From: Gordonia polyisoprenivorans NBRC 16320 = JCM 10675
Lineage (GTDB): Bacteria; Actinomycetota; Actinomycetes; Mycobacteriales; Mycobacteriaceae
Assembly: GCF_000241325.1 (NCBI RefSeq)
Contig: NZ_BAEI01000031.1
Coordinates: 310,001-374,000, forward strand
Length of the DNA stretch: 64,000 nucleotides
Direction of reading: 5' to 3'
The notes beneath the pieces are model-generated. The model saw nothing but the letters and a program-made list of their open reading frames with translations, was not told the DNA's origin and did not search any database. The translations under genes and the position numbers were made by a program. This document shows, piece after piece, positions 43,141-52,155 of this stretch (positions within the stretch are counted from its first letter, which is position 1; each line of letters opens with the position of its first letter).

Positions 43141-44112
43141 TCACCGCAATCCGCTCGCCAGGACCGGCCAGGCGCGCGCCAGCGCGTCGTTCCAGTAGGC
43201 GAACGAATGTGTGCCCGTCGGCGGAAAATACGTCGTGACACCGATTCCCAGGGCGGCCAGGCGGGCGACGAACCGGTGGCTGCACTCGTCGACGGCCGCT
43301 TCGATGGGTCCACCGACGAGGATCATCTGGATGTGCTGGGCGTCGGAGACGTTGTCGTGCTGGCCGGGTACACCGGGACCCGAGGACACGAAGACGGCCT
43401 TGCCGCGCAGACGTTCTGCGTTGATCTGCGCGTCGTGCGCAACCCAGTCGGGACTGCCGGGTGGCCCCCACATATTGGTGGTGTCGGCGGCGCCGCGCCC
43501 TTCGACGGTGGCGCGCACGTACGCCGACCCGAGCAGCCCGCTGGTGTTGGGACAACCGCTCATCGACGCCACCGCCGAGTACAGGTCGCCGGCGCGTTCG
43601 GCCAGCGACAGCGCCGCGCTCCCCGACATCGACAGTCCGGCAATGCCGTTGCGGCCGGTGCTCGACAGAATCCCGTCCAGCGCAGCGGGCAGCTCGCGGG
43701 TCAGGAAGGTCTCCCAGCGATTGCGGCCGAGAGTGGGATCGTCGCGCTGCCAGTCGGTGTAGTAGCTGAACGCACCGGCCATCGGGATGATCACATCGAC
43801 CGGCTTGTCGGCGAAGAACGCGGGAGCGTTGCCCTGCTCCACCCAGTTCGCAGAGTCCTCACCACCGCCTGCCCCGTTGAGGAGATACAGGCGCGGAACC
43901 GGCCGCCGGTCCGCGGCACGCAGCACCCGCACGGGGATGGATCGGCCCATCGACGGTGAGAACACGCTCAGCAGAAGCTGGTGGGAGCCGATCGCCTCCG
44001 ACGACACGATCCGGCCCGGCGCGGCAGACGCGGGGCCGACCGACCATGCGGCAGTGGTGACGACGGCGATCAGCGTCACCACCAGAATCGGAACCACTCT
44101 CTTCCAACGCAT
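43141..44112 (-). CDS. Secreted mycolyltransferase-like esterase
   Basis: The 323-aa product has a signal peptide (residues 1-31, ending GPASA) and an antigen 85-type esterase fold: YLLNGAGGGEDSANW, FSYYTDWQRDDPTLGRNRWE, TFLTRELPAAL, nucleophile GLSMSGSAA and catalytic His in GTHSFAYW. It parallels the esterase at 29.3 kb but is clearly divergent from it. It converges with the MFS gene, 36 bases apart, and lies 96 bases downstream of the KstD-like gene on the same strand. Transfer of mycolate or general lipid esterase activity are both possible. Confidence 0.88.
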   Translation of the reverse strand: MRWKRVVPILVVTLIAVVTTAAWSVGPASAAPGRIVSSEAIGSHQLLLSVFSPSMGRSIPVRVLRAADRRPVPRLYLLNGAGGGEDSANWVEQGNAPAFFADKPVDVIIPMAGAFSYYTDWQRDDPTLGRNRWETFLTRELPAALDGILSSTGRNGIAGLSMSGSAALSLAERAGDLYSAVASMSGCPNTSGLLGSAYVRATVEGRGAADTTNMWGPPGSPDWVAHDAQINAERLRGKAVFVSSGPGVPGQHDNVSDAQHIQMILVGGPIEAAVDECSHRFVARLAALGIGVTTYFPPTGTHSFAYWNDALARAWPVLASGLR

Positions 44113-44208
44113 GCGACAACCTCGGGTAGGCCCGCCGGGTGACCTCGGGGTGGCGAGCGGACGTGGAGAAGTCCATCACCGCGCACCGTCGAGGACATGC
44201 GTAATGCA

Positions 44209-45684
44209 CTACTCGATTCGGCGCCCCGCGGCATGCCGGCCGGCCCGCCGGCCGAAGTAGGAGCCCTCACCCAACTGGGTGCCGCTGGCGTAACCCTTGC
44301 TGTCCTGCGCGATGTTGGCCGCGCACGCCCCGGCCGCATAGAGGCCCGCGATGGGGGAGCCGTCGGCGCCGAGGACCTCACCGTCGACCGACGTGGCCAT
44401 CCCGCCCATGGTGAAGCCCGCGTACATCGCCTTGCCCAGACTCATGTCGAACACCGCCCACGGCCCGTGATCCTGTGGCGCAAGGAATTCCGCGGACTTG
44501 TGGAAATCGGGGTCCTTGCCCTCGGCCGCGTGGGTGTTGTAGCGGTCCAGGGTCTTCTGCAGGTTCCCCGACGGAATGCCCAGGGCCTGTTCCATTTCCG
44601 CGACCGTCTCGTACCCGTCGATCAGGGGCACCAACGGCATCCGCGGACGCTTCATGTGCGCTTCGTCGACGACGAGGTACGCCGTCGAATCCGGTTGTTC
44701 GAGAACGAAAGCCGACGTCCGGGAGTGATAGGAATCCTCGGCGACGAATCGGTCGCCGTTCTTGTTCACCGCGATCCCGGTCAGCAGGATCGACGGCGGA
44801 TACACCGGCGCGGTGCAGAACGCCTGATCCATGTGCTTGAGCACGGCCCCCGCCGACACCCCCATCCGCAAGCCGAGCCCGTCGTCGTAGGTGTTGCCCA
44901 ACACGAACGGCTTCTCGGTCAGCCACGGCACGTGCTCGGCGACCATCGCCGGGTTCATCACGAAGCCACCCGCGGCGATGATCACCCCGCGGGCGCCGAT
45001 GACTCCGTGCTCGCCGGAGATCGAGCGCCACGCCACGCCGGTAACCGAACCCTCGTCGTCGACGACGAGATTGCGTGCACCGGTCTCGTACCGGACCTCG
45101 ACGCCGAGTTCGGCGAGCCGCTTCACCAGTAGTTCGACGACCATCGCCGCACCGCCGGTGTCACCGGGGACGGGCACCTTGTGGCCGCGCGGTGCGGGCT
45201 TGGCCATGTCCTTGAACGGCCAGACCTTCTCGTTGCCGGTGTACATCAGCCCCTGCGTCTCGGGCTGGACCACCGCCTTCTCCGGGTAGTAGCTGCGCTC
45301 GAAGGCGAAGCCGAGATTCTCCAGCCACTCGAAGTGATCGACGCTGTCGACGCAGTAGGCGTGGATCTTCTCCGGCTCGGGATCGCGTGAGACCGCGGTG
45401 ATGTAGCGCTCCATCTCCTCCGCGGAGTCCTCGAAGCCGGTCGCCTGCTGGACGGCCGTGCCGCCACCGAGGTAGAAGTGGCCGCCGGCCAGCGCCGTCG
45501 TCCCGCCGGCCTGAGCTGCGCGTTCGAGAACCAGCACGCGTGCGCCTGCGGTGGCCGCCTCCACCGCGGCGCATCCGCCCGCGATGCCGAGGCCGACGAC
45601 CACCACGTCGACCTCGTCGCTGAATTCGTCGACCGATCCGAGTGCGACGGTGTCGGGGATCGCTGTGTCCGCTGCCATGGTCAT
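44209..45684 (-). CDS. FAD-dependent KstD-like dehydrogenase under a KstR-type site
   Basis: The 491-aa flavoprotein has DVVVVGLGIAGGCAAVEAATAG at the N-terminus, GGTTALAGGHFYLGGGT, FERSYYPEKAVVQPETQG and a C-terminal GLYAAGACAANIAQDSKGYASGTQLGEG. The layout is that of the 3-ketosteroid-dehydrogenase/fumarate-reductase superfamily, but the C-terminal loop differs from that of classical KstD. A sterol-regulon operator 17 bases upstream supports a steroid substrate. ATG codons at 45684 and 45678 are both possible starts; the ribosome site is weak for each. Confidence 0.82.
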   Translation of the reverse strand: MTMAADTAIPDTVALGSVDEFSDEVDVVVVGLGIAGGCAAVEAATAGARVLVLERAAQAGGTTALAGGHFYLGGGTAVQQATGFEDSAEEMERYITAVSRDPEPEKIHAYCVDSVDHFEWLENLGFAFERSYYPEKAVVQPETQGLMYTGNEKVWPFKDMAKPAPRGHKVPVPGDTGGAAMVVELLVKRLAELGVEVRYETGARNLVVDDEGSVTGVAWRSISGEHGVIGARGVIIAAGGFVMNPAMVAEHVPWLTEKPFVLGNTYDDGLGLRMGVSAGAVLKHMDQAFCTAPVYPPSILLTGIAVNKNGDRFVAEDSYHSRTSAFVLEQPDSTAYLVVDEAHMKRPRMPLVPLIDGYETVAEMEQALGIPSGNLQKTLDRYNTHAAEGKDPDFHKSAEFLAPQDHGPWAVFDMSLGKAMYAGFTMGGMATSVDGEVLGADGSPIAGLYAAGACAANIAQDSKGYASGTQLGEGSYFGRRAGRHAAGRRIE

Positions 45685-45701
45685 CAGCCTAACCCACGAA
45701 A

Positions 45702-45715
45702 TAGAACACGTTCTA
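45702..45715. promoter_or_regulatory. KstR-type operator between divergent flavoprotein and Mo-oxidoreductase genes
   Basis: TAGAACACGTTCTA is identical to the core of the site at 8277-8290 and fits TNNAACNNGTTNNA. It lies 17 bases from the flavoprotein start and 92 bases from the divergent oxidoreductase, so it should mainly control the former. Confidence 0.75.
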
Positions 45716-45807
45716 GTATTGCCGGGTCGTTCGGCCACGGCCGGGTCCGGCATCCGACCGACCCCGCGCCGCCTTTCGACGACACATCCGCCGCTCTCGG
45801 CGTATCA

Positions 45808-47430
45808 ATGGGTGTGGCCTCCGGACTCGACCCCGACCCCGACACCGTCCGGCACGCACCCGGACGGCGCGTGCCGGTTCCGGTGAACGCGCTCACCGGC
45901 ATCATCGCCGTCGCCGCCGCGCTCGGGGTCGGCGAACTGGTGGCCGCGTTCATCTCACCGGAATCCTCGCCGTACTTCGCCGTCGGATCGAGCGTCGTCG
46001 ACCACTCGCCGCTGTGGATGCGGGAGTGGGCGATCAGTACCTTCGGCACCTCCGACAAACTGGCGCTGTTCGTGGTGATGGGCGTGGTCATCGCGATCCT
46101 TGCCGGAGTGTGCGGGGTGGCCGAACGCCGCCGACCACCGATCGGATCGATCGTCATCGTGGTCTTCGCGATCGTCGGGGTCGTCGCGTCCCTCGGACGC
46201 CCCGGGGCGTCGGCGACGTACATGCTGCCGTCGTTGTTCGCGGGTGCGGCCGGGGTGATCGCCCTGCGGATACTCGTCGGCATCCTCGACGCCGACGCGG
46301 AAACGGCCCGGGCCCAGACAGCCCCGTCCGAGGACTCCGACGACAGCCCCGGAGTGCTGCACGCGCCCGCCTCACGTCGTTTCGTCCTCACCGCCGCCGG
46401 GATCGCCGCGGCCGCCGTCGCCGTCGGCGCGCTCGGACGGACGCTGCTCGCCGGTGCCGCCAAGACCATCGCCGACCGCAACGCGCTGCGGCTGCCCGCC
46501 CCGGCCTCCCCCGCACCGCCGGTGCCGGCGTCGGCCGACATCGGGGTACCGGGCGCGACCCCGTTCGTCACGGGTAACGCCGACTTCTACCGGATCGACA
46601 CCGCCCTGCAGGTCCCGCAGTTGACCACCGGCGACTGGCAATTGCGGGTGCACGGCATGGTCGACAACGAGTTCACCCTCTCCTGGGACGACCTGCTGGC
46701 GATGCCCATGACCGAACGGCTGGTCACCCTGACGTGTGTGTCCAATGAGGTCGGTGGCGACCTGATCGGCAACGCGCGCTGGCTCGGGGTCCGGATGAAA
46801 GACCTCCTCGACCGCGCAGGCGTGCGCCCCGGCGCGAACATGCTGTACTCCACCAGCTCCGACGGATGGACGTGCGGCACACCGGTATCGGCGATCACCG
46901 ACAACCGGGACGCATTGCTGGCGATCGGGATGAACGGACAGCCGCTGCCGGTCGAGCACGGCTATCCGGTGCGGCAGGTGATCCCGGGTCTCTACGGATA
47001 CGTCTCGGCCACCAAGTGGGTCGTCGACTGGGAGCTCACCAGCTTCGACAAGGCGCAGGCGTACTGGACCTCGCGCGGGTGGTCACAGCTGGGACCGATC
47101 AAGATCTCCTCGCGCATCGACCGGCCGTCGAGCTCGGATCTGCCTGCCGGACAAGTGGTCCTGGCCGGTACCTCCTGGCATCAACACACCGGTATCGCCG
47201 GCGTCGAGGTCCGCATCGACGACGGCCCGTGGGAGCAGGCGACGCTGGCCACCGACTACAGCGACGACACCTGGCGGCCGTGGAAGTACGTGTGGCAGGC
47301 CGGCGCCGGGCAGCACACCGTCACGTGTCGGGCGATCGGCAAGGACGGACAGGTGCAGACCTCGGCGACCGCCGACCCGGTGCCCGACGGCGCGACCGGC
47401 CTGGATTCGCGGACCTACTCCATTTCCTGA
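45808..47430 (+). CDS. Membrane-bound molybdopterin oxidoreductase (sulfite oxidase family)
   Basis: The 540-aa product has about four N-terminal membrane helices (residues 24-160), a further hydrophobic stretch near residues 195-220, a molybdopterin domain of the sulfite oxidase/YedY family with the molybdenum-ligand Cys310 in TLTCVSNEVGGDLIGNARW, and a C-terminal Ig-like dimerisation domain (WHQHTGIAGVEVRIDDGPWEQA). The catalytic part would lie outside the membrane. No haem-subunit gene is adjacent. Electron donor and acceptor are unknown. ATG at 45808 chosen; translation from the next GTG is possible. Confidence 0.87.
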   Translation: MGVASGLDPDPDTVRHAPGRRVPVPVNALTGIIAVAAALGVGELVAAFISPESSPYFAVGSSVVDHSPLWMREWAISTFGTSDKLALFVVMGVVIAILAGVCGVAERRRPPIGSIVIVVFAIVGVVASLGRPGASATYMLPSLFAGAAGVIALRILVGILDADAETARAQTAPSEDSDDSPGVLHAPASRRFVLTAAGIAAAAVAVGALGRTLLAGAAKTIADRNALRLPAPASPAPPVPASADIGVPGATPFVTGNADFYRIDTALQVPQLTTGDWQLRVHGMVDNEFTLSWDDLLAMPMTERLVTLTCVSNEVGGDLIGNARWLGVRMKDLLDRAGVRPGANMLYSTSSDGWTCGTPVSAITDNRDALLAIGMNGQPLPVEHGYPVRQVIPGLYGYVSATKWVVDWELTSFDKAQAYWTSRGWSQLGPIKISSRIDRPSSSDLPAGQVVLAGTSWHQHTGIAGVEVRIDDGPWEQATLATDYSDDTWRPWKYVWQAGAGQHTVTCRAIGKDGQVQTSATADPVPDGATGLDSRTYSIS

Positions 47431-47580
47431 GAAGGCGCACCCCCGCGTCGCGAAAGCGCACAAACGCGGCCATCGCGGCGCCCTCCCATTACACTCACCT
47501 CTCGACGCGGGCGGGGGCGCGCTCGCGAGCCGATGAGCTGTCGGTTCGCCGGTTCGACGACGGATCTCTCAGGGAGACAC

Positions 47581-49179
47581 ATGCGTATGCGGCGCTCGAT
47601 GCTGACGGTCGCGGTGGCGTTCGCCACCGCGATCATGTTCGTACAACCGGGCTTTCAGCCGGGGATGGCGCACGCGCTGCAGATCGGGCCGATCGTCTTC
47701 CCCGACATCAACCCGCCGGCGACGATCGATCAGGCGAAGCCGACCATCATCGAGACACCTCCGTGGGCGCCGCACCTCGACAACGGTGACGTGGTCGTCC
47801 TGATCCCCGGTACCACCGACTACGACGGCAGCGACCAGACCGCACGGACCCTCGGTATCGGACTGTTCGGCGGCGTCACCACCGACGCCGACGGCAAGAC
47901 GATCGTCGACCCGCACGCCGCGCCGTCGATCGACATCGTCTCCTATCCGGCCGCGTTCGGCATCGACCCGTTCGGCTTCCCGATCTATCTCGCCGGCTCG
48001 GACACCTTCACCCACTCGGTGGAGGTCGGGTCGATCAACGGGGTGCGTGATGCCGAAACCGCACACGCCCAGAAACCGGCGGGCACGGTCGTCATCAACG
48101 GCTACTCGCAAAGCGCGCCGATCGCGATGAACGTCGCATACCTGTTGCACCAGAAGAACCTTCAGGGCACCGGTGACATCCCCGACGACCAGCTCGCCGT
48201 CATCGTCGGCGCCGACTCACGCTTCCCGCACACCGGGGTCGAGAACGTCGTGCCGAGCGTTCTGCCCGGCATGTACACCAACGGCGACCGCAACCCCGCC
48301 GACACCGGCGACATCGCGGTCTACTCCTACTGCGTGCGCGGCGATGCCACCTGCGGCGTCGGCAACCCGCTGATCAATCCCGTCTCGACGTTCTTTTATC
48401 TGCTCCCCGGGTTCTACGTGCACGCCTTCCTGACCTACCGGATCAACGAGTACTCCATTGCCAAGGAGTGGAAGAGCGACAGCGGTAACACCACCTACAT
48501 CGTCTACGACGGCGGCAATCCCTGGGGAATGATGTTGCGCGACCTCGGGATTCCGGTCCCCAAAGAAGTCGACGACGTCCTGAGCGCCCTCGTGCCGGTG
48601 CCCATGCCCGGTCACCGGTCGACCCTCGCCGACCTGCGCATCCCGATGCCCGACGCACTCCGACAACAGTTGAGCGCCTACGAGGTACCGACGCCGCGAG
48701 AACTGCAGGAACTCCTCTACGCGCGGCTCGGCCTCGACGTCCCCGTGCACGACCCCGACACCTGCGCCGCCACCCCGTCGGCGTGCCGGGCCGACTACAG
48801 CTCGGTGCTGCCCGCGCCGACGGCATCGAACAAGTCGGCATCGAGGGCGTCGGCGAGCACAAGCGCGACCACCTCGGCGGCGTCGACCCAGGCTGCGTCG
48901 CCCCAAGCTGCGACCACCTCGGCCGAAACGACTGTCGCACAACCATCCACCACCTCGGCGGCCCCGACGGCCACCACTGCGCCGGCCACCACTGCGCAGT
49001 CCACCACTGCGCAGACCACCACTGCGCCGATCACCACTGCGCCGACAACGACAAGTGTCACGGCAACGACGCCCCAGACCGAGTCGCCCCAGAACGAGTC
49101 GCCGCAGAACGAGTTGCTGCAGACCGGGTCATCCCAGTCGAACTCCGACGACACGCCCACGACGACCTCGGCCCGATAG
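47581..49179 (+). CDS. Secreted PE-PPE-domain serine hydrolase with Thr/Ala/Ser-rich tail
   Basis: The 532-aa product has a signal peptide (residues 1-32, ending GMAHA), then a PE-PPE (cutinase-like alpha/beta hydrolase) domain: VVLIPGTTDYDG, nucleophile INGYSQSAP, GADSRFPHTGVENVVPSVLPG, and YDGGNPWGMMLRD. From about residue 415 a disordered tail of some 115 residues is dominated by TTAP/TTAQ and SPQNE repeats, probably wall-spanning or glycosylated. The ATG follows AGGGAGA by five bases. It is the first of two tandem paralogues; likely an envelope lipid or ester hydrolase. Confidence 0.88.
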   Translation: MRMRRSMLTVAVAFATAIMFVQPGFQPGMAHALQIGPIVFPDINPPATIDQAKPTIIETPPWAPHLDNGDVVVLIPGTTDYDGSDQTARTLGIGLFGGVTTDADGKTIVDPHAAPSIDIVSYPAAFGIDPFGFPIYLAGSDTFTHSVEVGSINGVRDAETAHAQKPAGTVVINGYSQSAPIAMNVAYLLHQKNLQGTGDIPDDQLAVIVGADSRFPHTGVENVVPSVLPGMYTNGDRNPADTGDIAVYSYCVRGDATCGVGNPLINPVSTFFYLLPGFYVHAFLTYRINEYSIAKEWKSDSGNTTYIVYDGGNPWGMMLRDLGIPVPKEVDDVLSALVPVPMPGHRSTLADLRIPMPDALRQQLSAYEVPTPRELQELLYARLGLDVPVHDPDTCAATPSACRADYSSVLPAPTASNKSASRASASTSATTSAASTQAASPQAATTSAETTVAQPSTTSAAPTATTAPATTAQSTTAQTTTAPITTAPTTTSVTATTPQTESPQNESPQNELLQTGSSQSNSDDTPTTTSAR

Positions 49180-49237
49180 CGCCGACCCGCCGACACCGAT
49201 AGGGTCGGCCGCGGGGGCCGGTTGAAAGGTGGGTCGC

Positions 49238-50485
49238 GTGCGTCGGGTCGTCGTGGGTGTCACCGCGGTGTGTGCCGCGGCCGTGTGTGCAGTCATGACG
49301 ATGGCCGCGGGAATCGTCCCGGCGAGCGCTGCGACCGACGACGGCTTACCGACGATCCGCCGGCAGCCGAGTTGGCTGCCGCCCGATCTCGGTCGTGACT
49401 CGACGGTCGTCCTGGCGCCCGGTACCACCGATTTCGACCCGATCCGCGCCCACGACATCGTCGGAGGCTCCGCACCGGCCGGCGCCGATCAGTACGGGCG
49501 CACCGTCGGCCTCGGCTTCTTCGACCCGTATCGGCCGAACGTGGAGATCGTCGACTACCCCGAGGCATTCGGCTTCACCGTCGCCGGCCGACCGGTGGGC
49601 ATCGTCGGGCATGACGCGTACAACACCTCCGTCGACGAGGGCACCGCCACCGGCCTCGCCGACGCCCAGCGGGCGTGGATTGCCCAGGGACGCAAGGGAA
49701 CCATCGTCCTCAGCGGATACTCACAGGGCTCCGCGGTCGCGATGAACATCGCCTATCTGCTCCACCAGCGGTACGCCGCCGGGATTCCCGGCGCGATCCC
49801 CGACAGCAACGTCGTCGTCGTGACCGGTGCCGACACCCGATTCCCCGACACCGGGGCCGAGAACGTCTTCCCGAGCGTGCTGCCCGGCGCCTACACCAAC
49901 GGCCCGCGGGACCCGGCCGCCACCGGTAGCACCCGCGTCATCTCCTACTGCATCAAGGGAGATCTGGTGTGCGACATGGCCAATCCGATCGCCGATCCAC
50001 TCGGCTGGGCGTTCTACCTCGCACCCGGCGCCACCATCCACGGCAAGTTCGGCGATCAGGTCAACAAGTTCCCCGTCGAACGCACCTGGTCGTCGGGCAA
50101 CACCACCTACGTCGTCCTCGACGGCGGCAACCCCTGGGGCATGTGGCTGCGCAAGGAAGGCGTGCCACTCCCGGCGAACTTCGACGAGACACTCGATCGC
50201 CTGATTCCGGTCCCCGAACCGGGACAGCCGTCCACCGACGCCGCGGGCAACCGCGTGCCGACCCCGCGCGAGGTGCAGCAATCGCTGTCCGCGCGCCTGC
50301 GCTGGGACGTCCCGGTCACCGACCCCGATGCCAGGGCAGCCCAGCGCCGCGCGCACCCGGCCCCGACCGTGCAGCCGCAGATCGGCTTGACGCGCCCGGC
50401 CGACCGCCGTCGGCAACCGCCGCGGCTGCCGACGCCCGCCGAACTCGCGGCGCTGTTCGCCTCGCTCGGTCGGCCCGCTCACTGA
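49238..50485 (+). CDS. Second secreted PE-PPE-domain serine hydrolase
   Basis: The 415-aa product has a signal peptide (about residues 1-32, ending PASA), VVLAPGTTDFDP, nucleophile LSGYSQGSA, GADTRFPDTGAENVFPSVLPG and LDGGNPWGMWLRKEG, collinear with the preceding gene but lacking its long Ser/Thr tail; instead it ends in a basic Pro/Arg-rich segment. The duplication is therefore old and followed by tail divergence. The GTG at 49238 has AAAGGTGGG upstream; a GTG at 49229 is the alternative. It is 58 bases after the first copy, so probably co-transcribed. Confidence 0.87.
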   Translation: MRRVVVGVTAVCAAAVCAVMTMAAGIVPASAATDDGLPTIRRQPSWLPPDLGRDSTVVLAPGTTDFDPIRAHDIVGGSAPAGADQYGRTVGLGFFDPYRPNVEIVDYPEAFGFTVAGRPVGIVGHDAYNTSVDEGTATGLADAQRAWIAQGRKGTIVLSGYSQGSAVAMNIAYLLHQRYAAGIPGAIPDSNVVVVTGADTRFPDTGAENVFPSVLPGAYTNGPRDPAATGSTRVISYCIKGDLVCDMANPIADPLGWAFYLAPGATIHGKFGDQVNKFPVERTWSSGNTTYVVLDGGNPWGMWLRKEGVPLPANFDETLDRLIPVPEPGQPSTDAAGNRVPTPREVQQSLSARLRWDVPVTDPDARAAQRRAHPAPTVQPQIGLTRPADRRRQPPRLPTPAELAALFASLGRPAH

Positions 50486-50550
50486 CCGCTTCGAGAGGCA
50501 AACCCGACCGGCATGCGCCGAGTCAAGAAAAAGTGAGCAAGTCAACGCCG

Positions 50551-50579
50551 TTGATCAGCATCAGCTGAGGTCATGTTAT
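50551..50579 (+). promoter_or_regulatory. Putative pnt promoter with long leader
   Basis: TTGATC (50551-50556) and TGTTAT (50574-50579) are 17 bases apart. A start near 50586 would leave a leader of about 180 bases before pntAA, with a small hairpin (GGCGAC/GTTGCC, 50604-50622) and a three-codon frame ATG-CAC-ACC-TGA near 50695. No known riboswitch is recognised. Confidence 0.5.
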
Positions 50580-50764
50580 GTTCGTCGCACGTTTTTCTCA
50601 GGTGGCGACGCAATCCGTTGCCCCACCCCGACCGCATCGCTGCGGCACGGCCGATCAGCGCACCGACCGGGCCGATCGTTCGTCGTCGTCGTCGATGCAC
50701 ACCTGACAAGTCGCAACGTGATGAGTCGCTGACAACCGACGACAACGAAAGACAACGAATAGCA

Positions 50765-51850
50765 ATGAGTGTGGGTGTCGTGCGCGAAACGGCCTCCGGA
50801 GAGCGTCGTGTGGCGCTGGTCCCGAAGGTCGTCGCGTCGCTGGTGGGCAAGAAGGTCCCCGTGATCGTGGAAGAGGGGGCCGGTCTCGGGGCGCTGATCC
50901 CGGATTCCGAATACGTCGACGCGGGGGCGACGATCGGTGATCCGTATTCGGCCGATGTGGTGTTGCGGGTATCGCCACCCTCCGACGCCGAGATCGGCAA
51001 ATTGCGCAGTGGTCAGAAACTGATCGGTTTCCTGGCTCCGCGCAACGCCGACAACAAGATCGGTGCGCTACGCGATGCGGGGGTGGAGGCCTACGCCGTC
51101 GAGGCGATCCCGCGTATCTCGCGTGCACAGGTGATGGACGCGCTGAGTTCGCAGGCCAACGTCTCTGGCTACAAGTCGGTCATCGTGGCCGCCGATCTGT
51201 CCACGCGGTTCTTCCCGATGCTGACCACCGCCGCGGGCACGGTGAAGCCGGCGACGGCGCTGATCCTCGGTGTGGGTGTGGCCGGTTTGCAGGCGTTGGC
51301 CACGGCCAAGCGTCTGGGTGCGCGGACCACCGGTTACGACGTGCGGCCGGAGGTTGCCGAGCAGGTGCGTTCGGTGGGTGCCCAGTGGCTCGATCTCGGT
51401 ATCGACGCCGCCGGTGAGGGCGGGTACGCCCGAGAGCTGACCGAGGACGAACGGGCCCAGCAGCAGCAGGCGCTCGAGGACGCGATCAAGGGTTTCGACG
51501 TGGTGATCACCACCGCGTTGGTGCCGGGTCGGCCGGCTCCGCGCCTGGTCACCGCCGCTGCGGTGGAGGGCATGAAGCCGGGCAGCGTGATCGTCGACCT
51601 GGCCGGGGAGACCGGCGGCAACTGCGAGCTCACCGAGCCCGGGCAGACCGTCGTCAAACACGACGTCACCATCACCTCGCCGCTGAACCTGCCGGCCACC
51701 ATGCCCGAGCACGCCAGCGAGCTCTACGCCAAGAACCTGTTCGCTCTGATCGATCTGATGCTCGACGAATCCGGGGCGCTGGCACCGGATTTCGCGGACG
51801 AGGTCATTGCCGCCGCGTGTGTGACCCGCGACAAGGAGGTGTCGGCCTGA
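50765..51850 (+). CDS. pntAA: NAD(P) transhydrogenase subunit alpha part 1
   Basis: The 361-aa soluble domain-I subunit binds NAD(H). MSVGVVRETASGERRVALVP, the NAD motif ALILGVGVAGLQALATAKRLGA and the RQD-like IVDLAGETGGNCELTEPG region are clear. With PntAB and PntB it forms the proton-translocating transhydrogenase that reduces NADP+ at the expense of the proton gradient. Its TGA overlaps the pntAB start. The split alpha subunit (three genes) is the actinobacterial and alphaproteobacterial arrangement. Confidence 0.94.
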   Translation: MSVGVVRETASGERRVALVPKVVASLVGKKVPVIVEEGAGLGALIPDSEYVDAGATIGDPYSADVVLRVSPPSDAEIGKLRSGQKLIGFLAPRNADNKIGALRDAGVEAYAVEAIPRISRAQVMDALSSQANVSGYKSVIVAADLSTRFFPMLTTAAGTVKPATALILGVGVAGLQALATAKRLGARTTGYDVRPEVAEQVRSVGAQWLDLGIDAAGEGGYARELTEDERAQQQQALEDAIKGFDVVITTALVPGRPAPRLVTAAAVEGMKPGSVIVDLAGETGGNCELTEPGQTVVKHDVTITSPLNLPATMPEHASELYAKNLFALIDLMLDESGALAPDFADEVIAAACVTRDKEVSA

Positions 51851-52155
51851 TGTACACCGAACTATTGGCCAATATCGCGATTCTCGTCCTGGCGGGATTC
51901 GTGGGTTTCGCCGTCATCTCGAAGGTCCCCAACACCCTGCACACCCCGCTGATGTCGGGGACCAACGCCATCCACGGCATCGTCGTGCTCGGTGCGCTGG
52001 TGGTGCTGGGATCGCTGCCCGCCGACGCCAACTGGGGTGTGCGCATCATCGCGTTCGTCGCGCTGGTGTTCGGAACGCTCAACGTGGTCGGCGGGTTCGC
52101 CGTCACCGACCGCATGCTGGGCATGTTCAAGGGTAAGAAGGAGACCACCAAGTGA
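51850..52155 (+). CDS. pntAB: NAD(P) transhydrogenase subunit alpha part 2
   Basis: The 101-aa membrane subunit has three predicted helices: ANIAILVLAGFVGFAVIS, HGIVVLGALVVLGSL and GVRIIAFVALVFGTLNVVGGF, plus the conserved VPNTLHTPLMSGTNAIHG. It contributes domain-II helices of the proton channel. It overlaps pntAA by one base (TGATG) and pntB by four. Confidence 0.94.
   Translation: MYTELLANIAILVLAGFVGFAVISKVPNTLHTPLMSGTNAIHGIVVLGALVVLGSLPADANWGVRIIAFVALVFGTLNVVGGFAVTDRMLGMFKGKKETTK

Noticed and set aside
45478..45807. N-terminal extension of the molybdopterin oxidoreductase
   Set aside because: The in-frame upstream codons overlap the divergent flavoprotein and its operator and show no similarity; the membrane protein starts at 45808.
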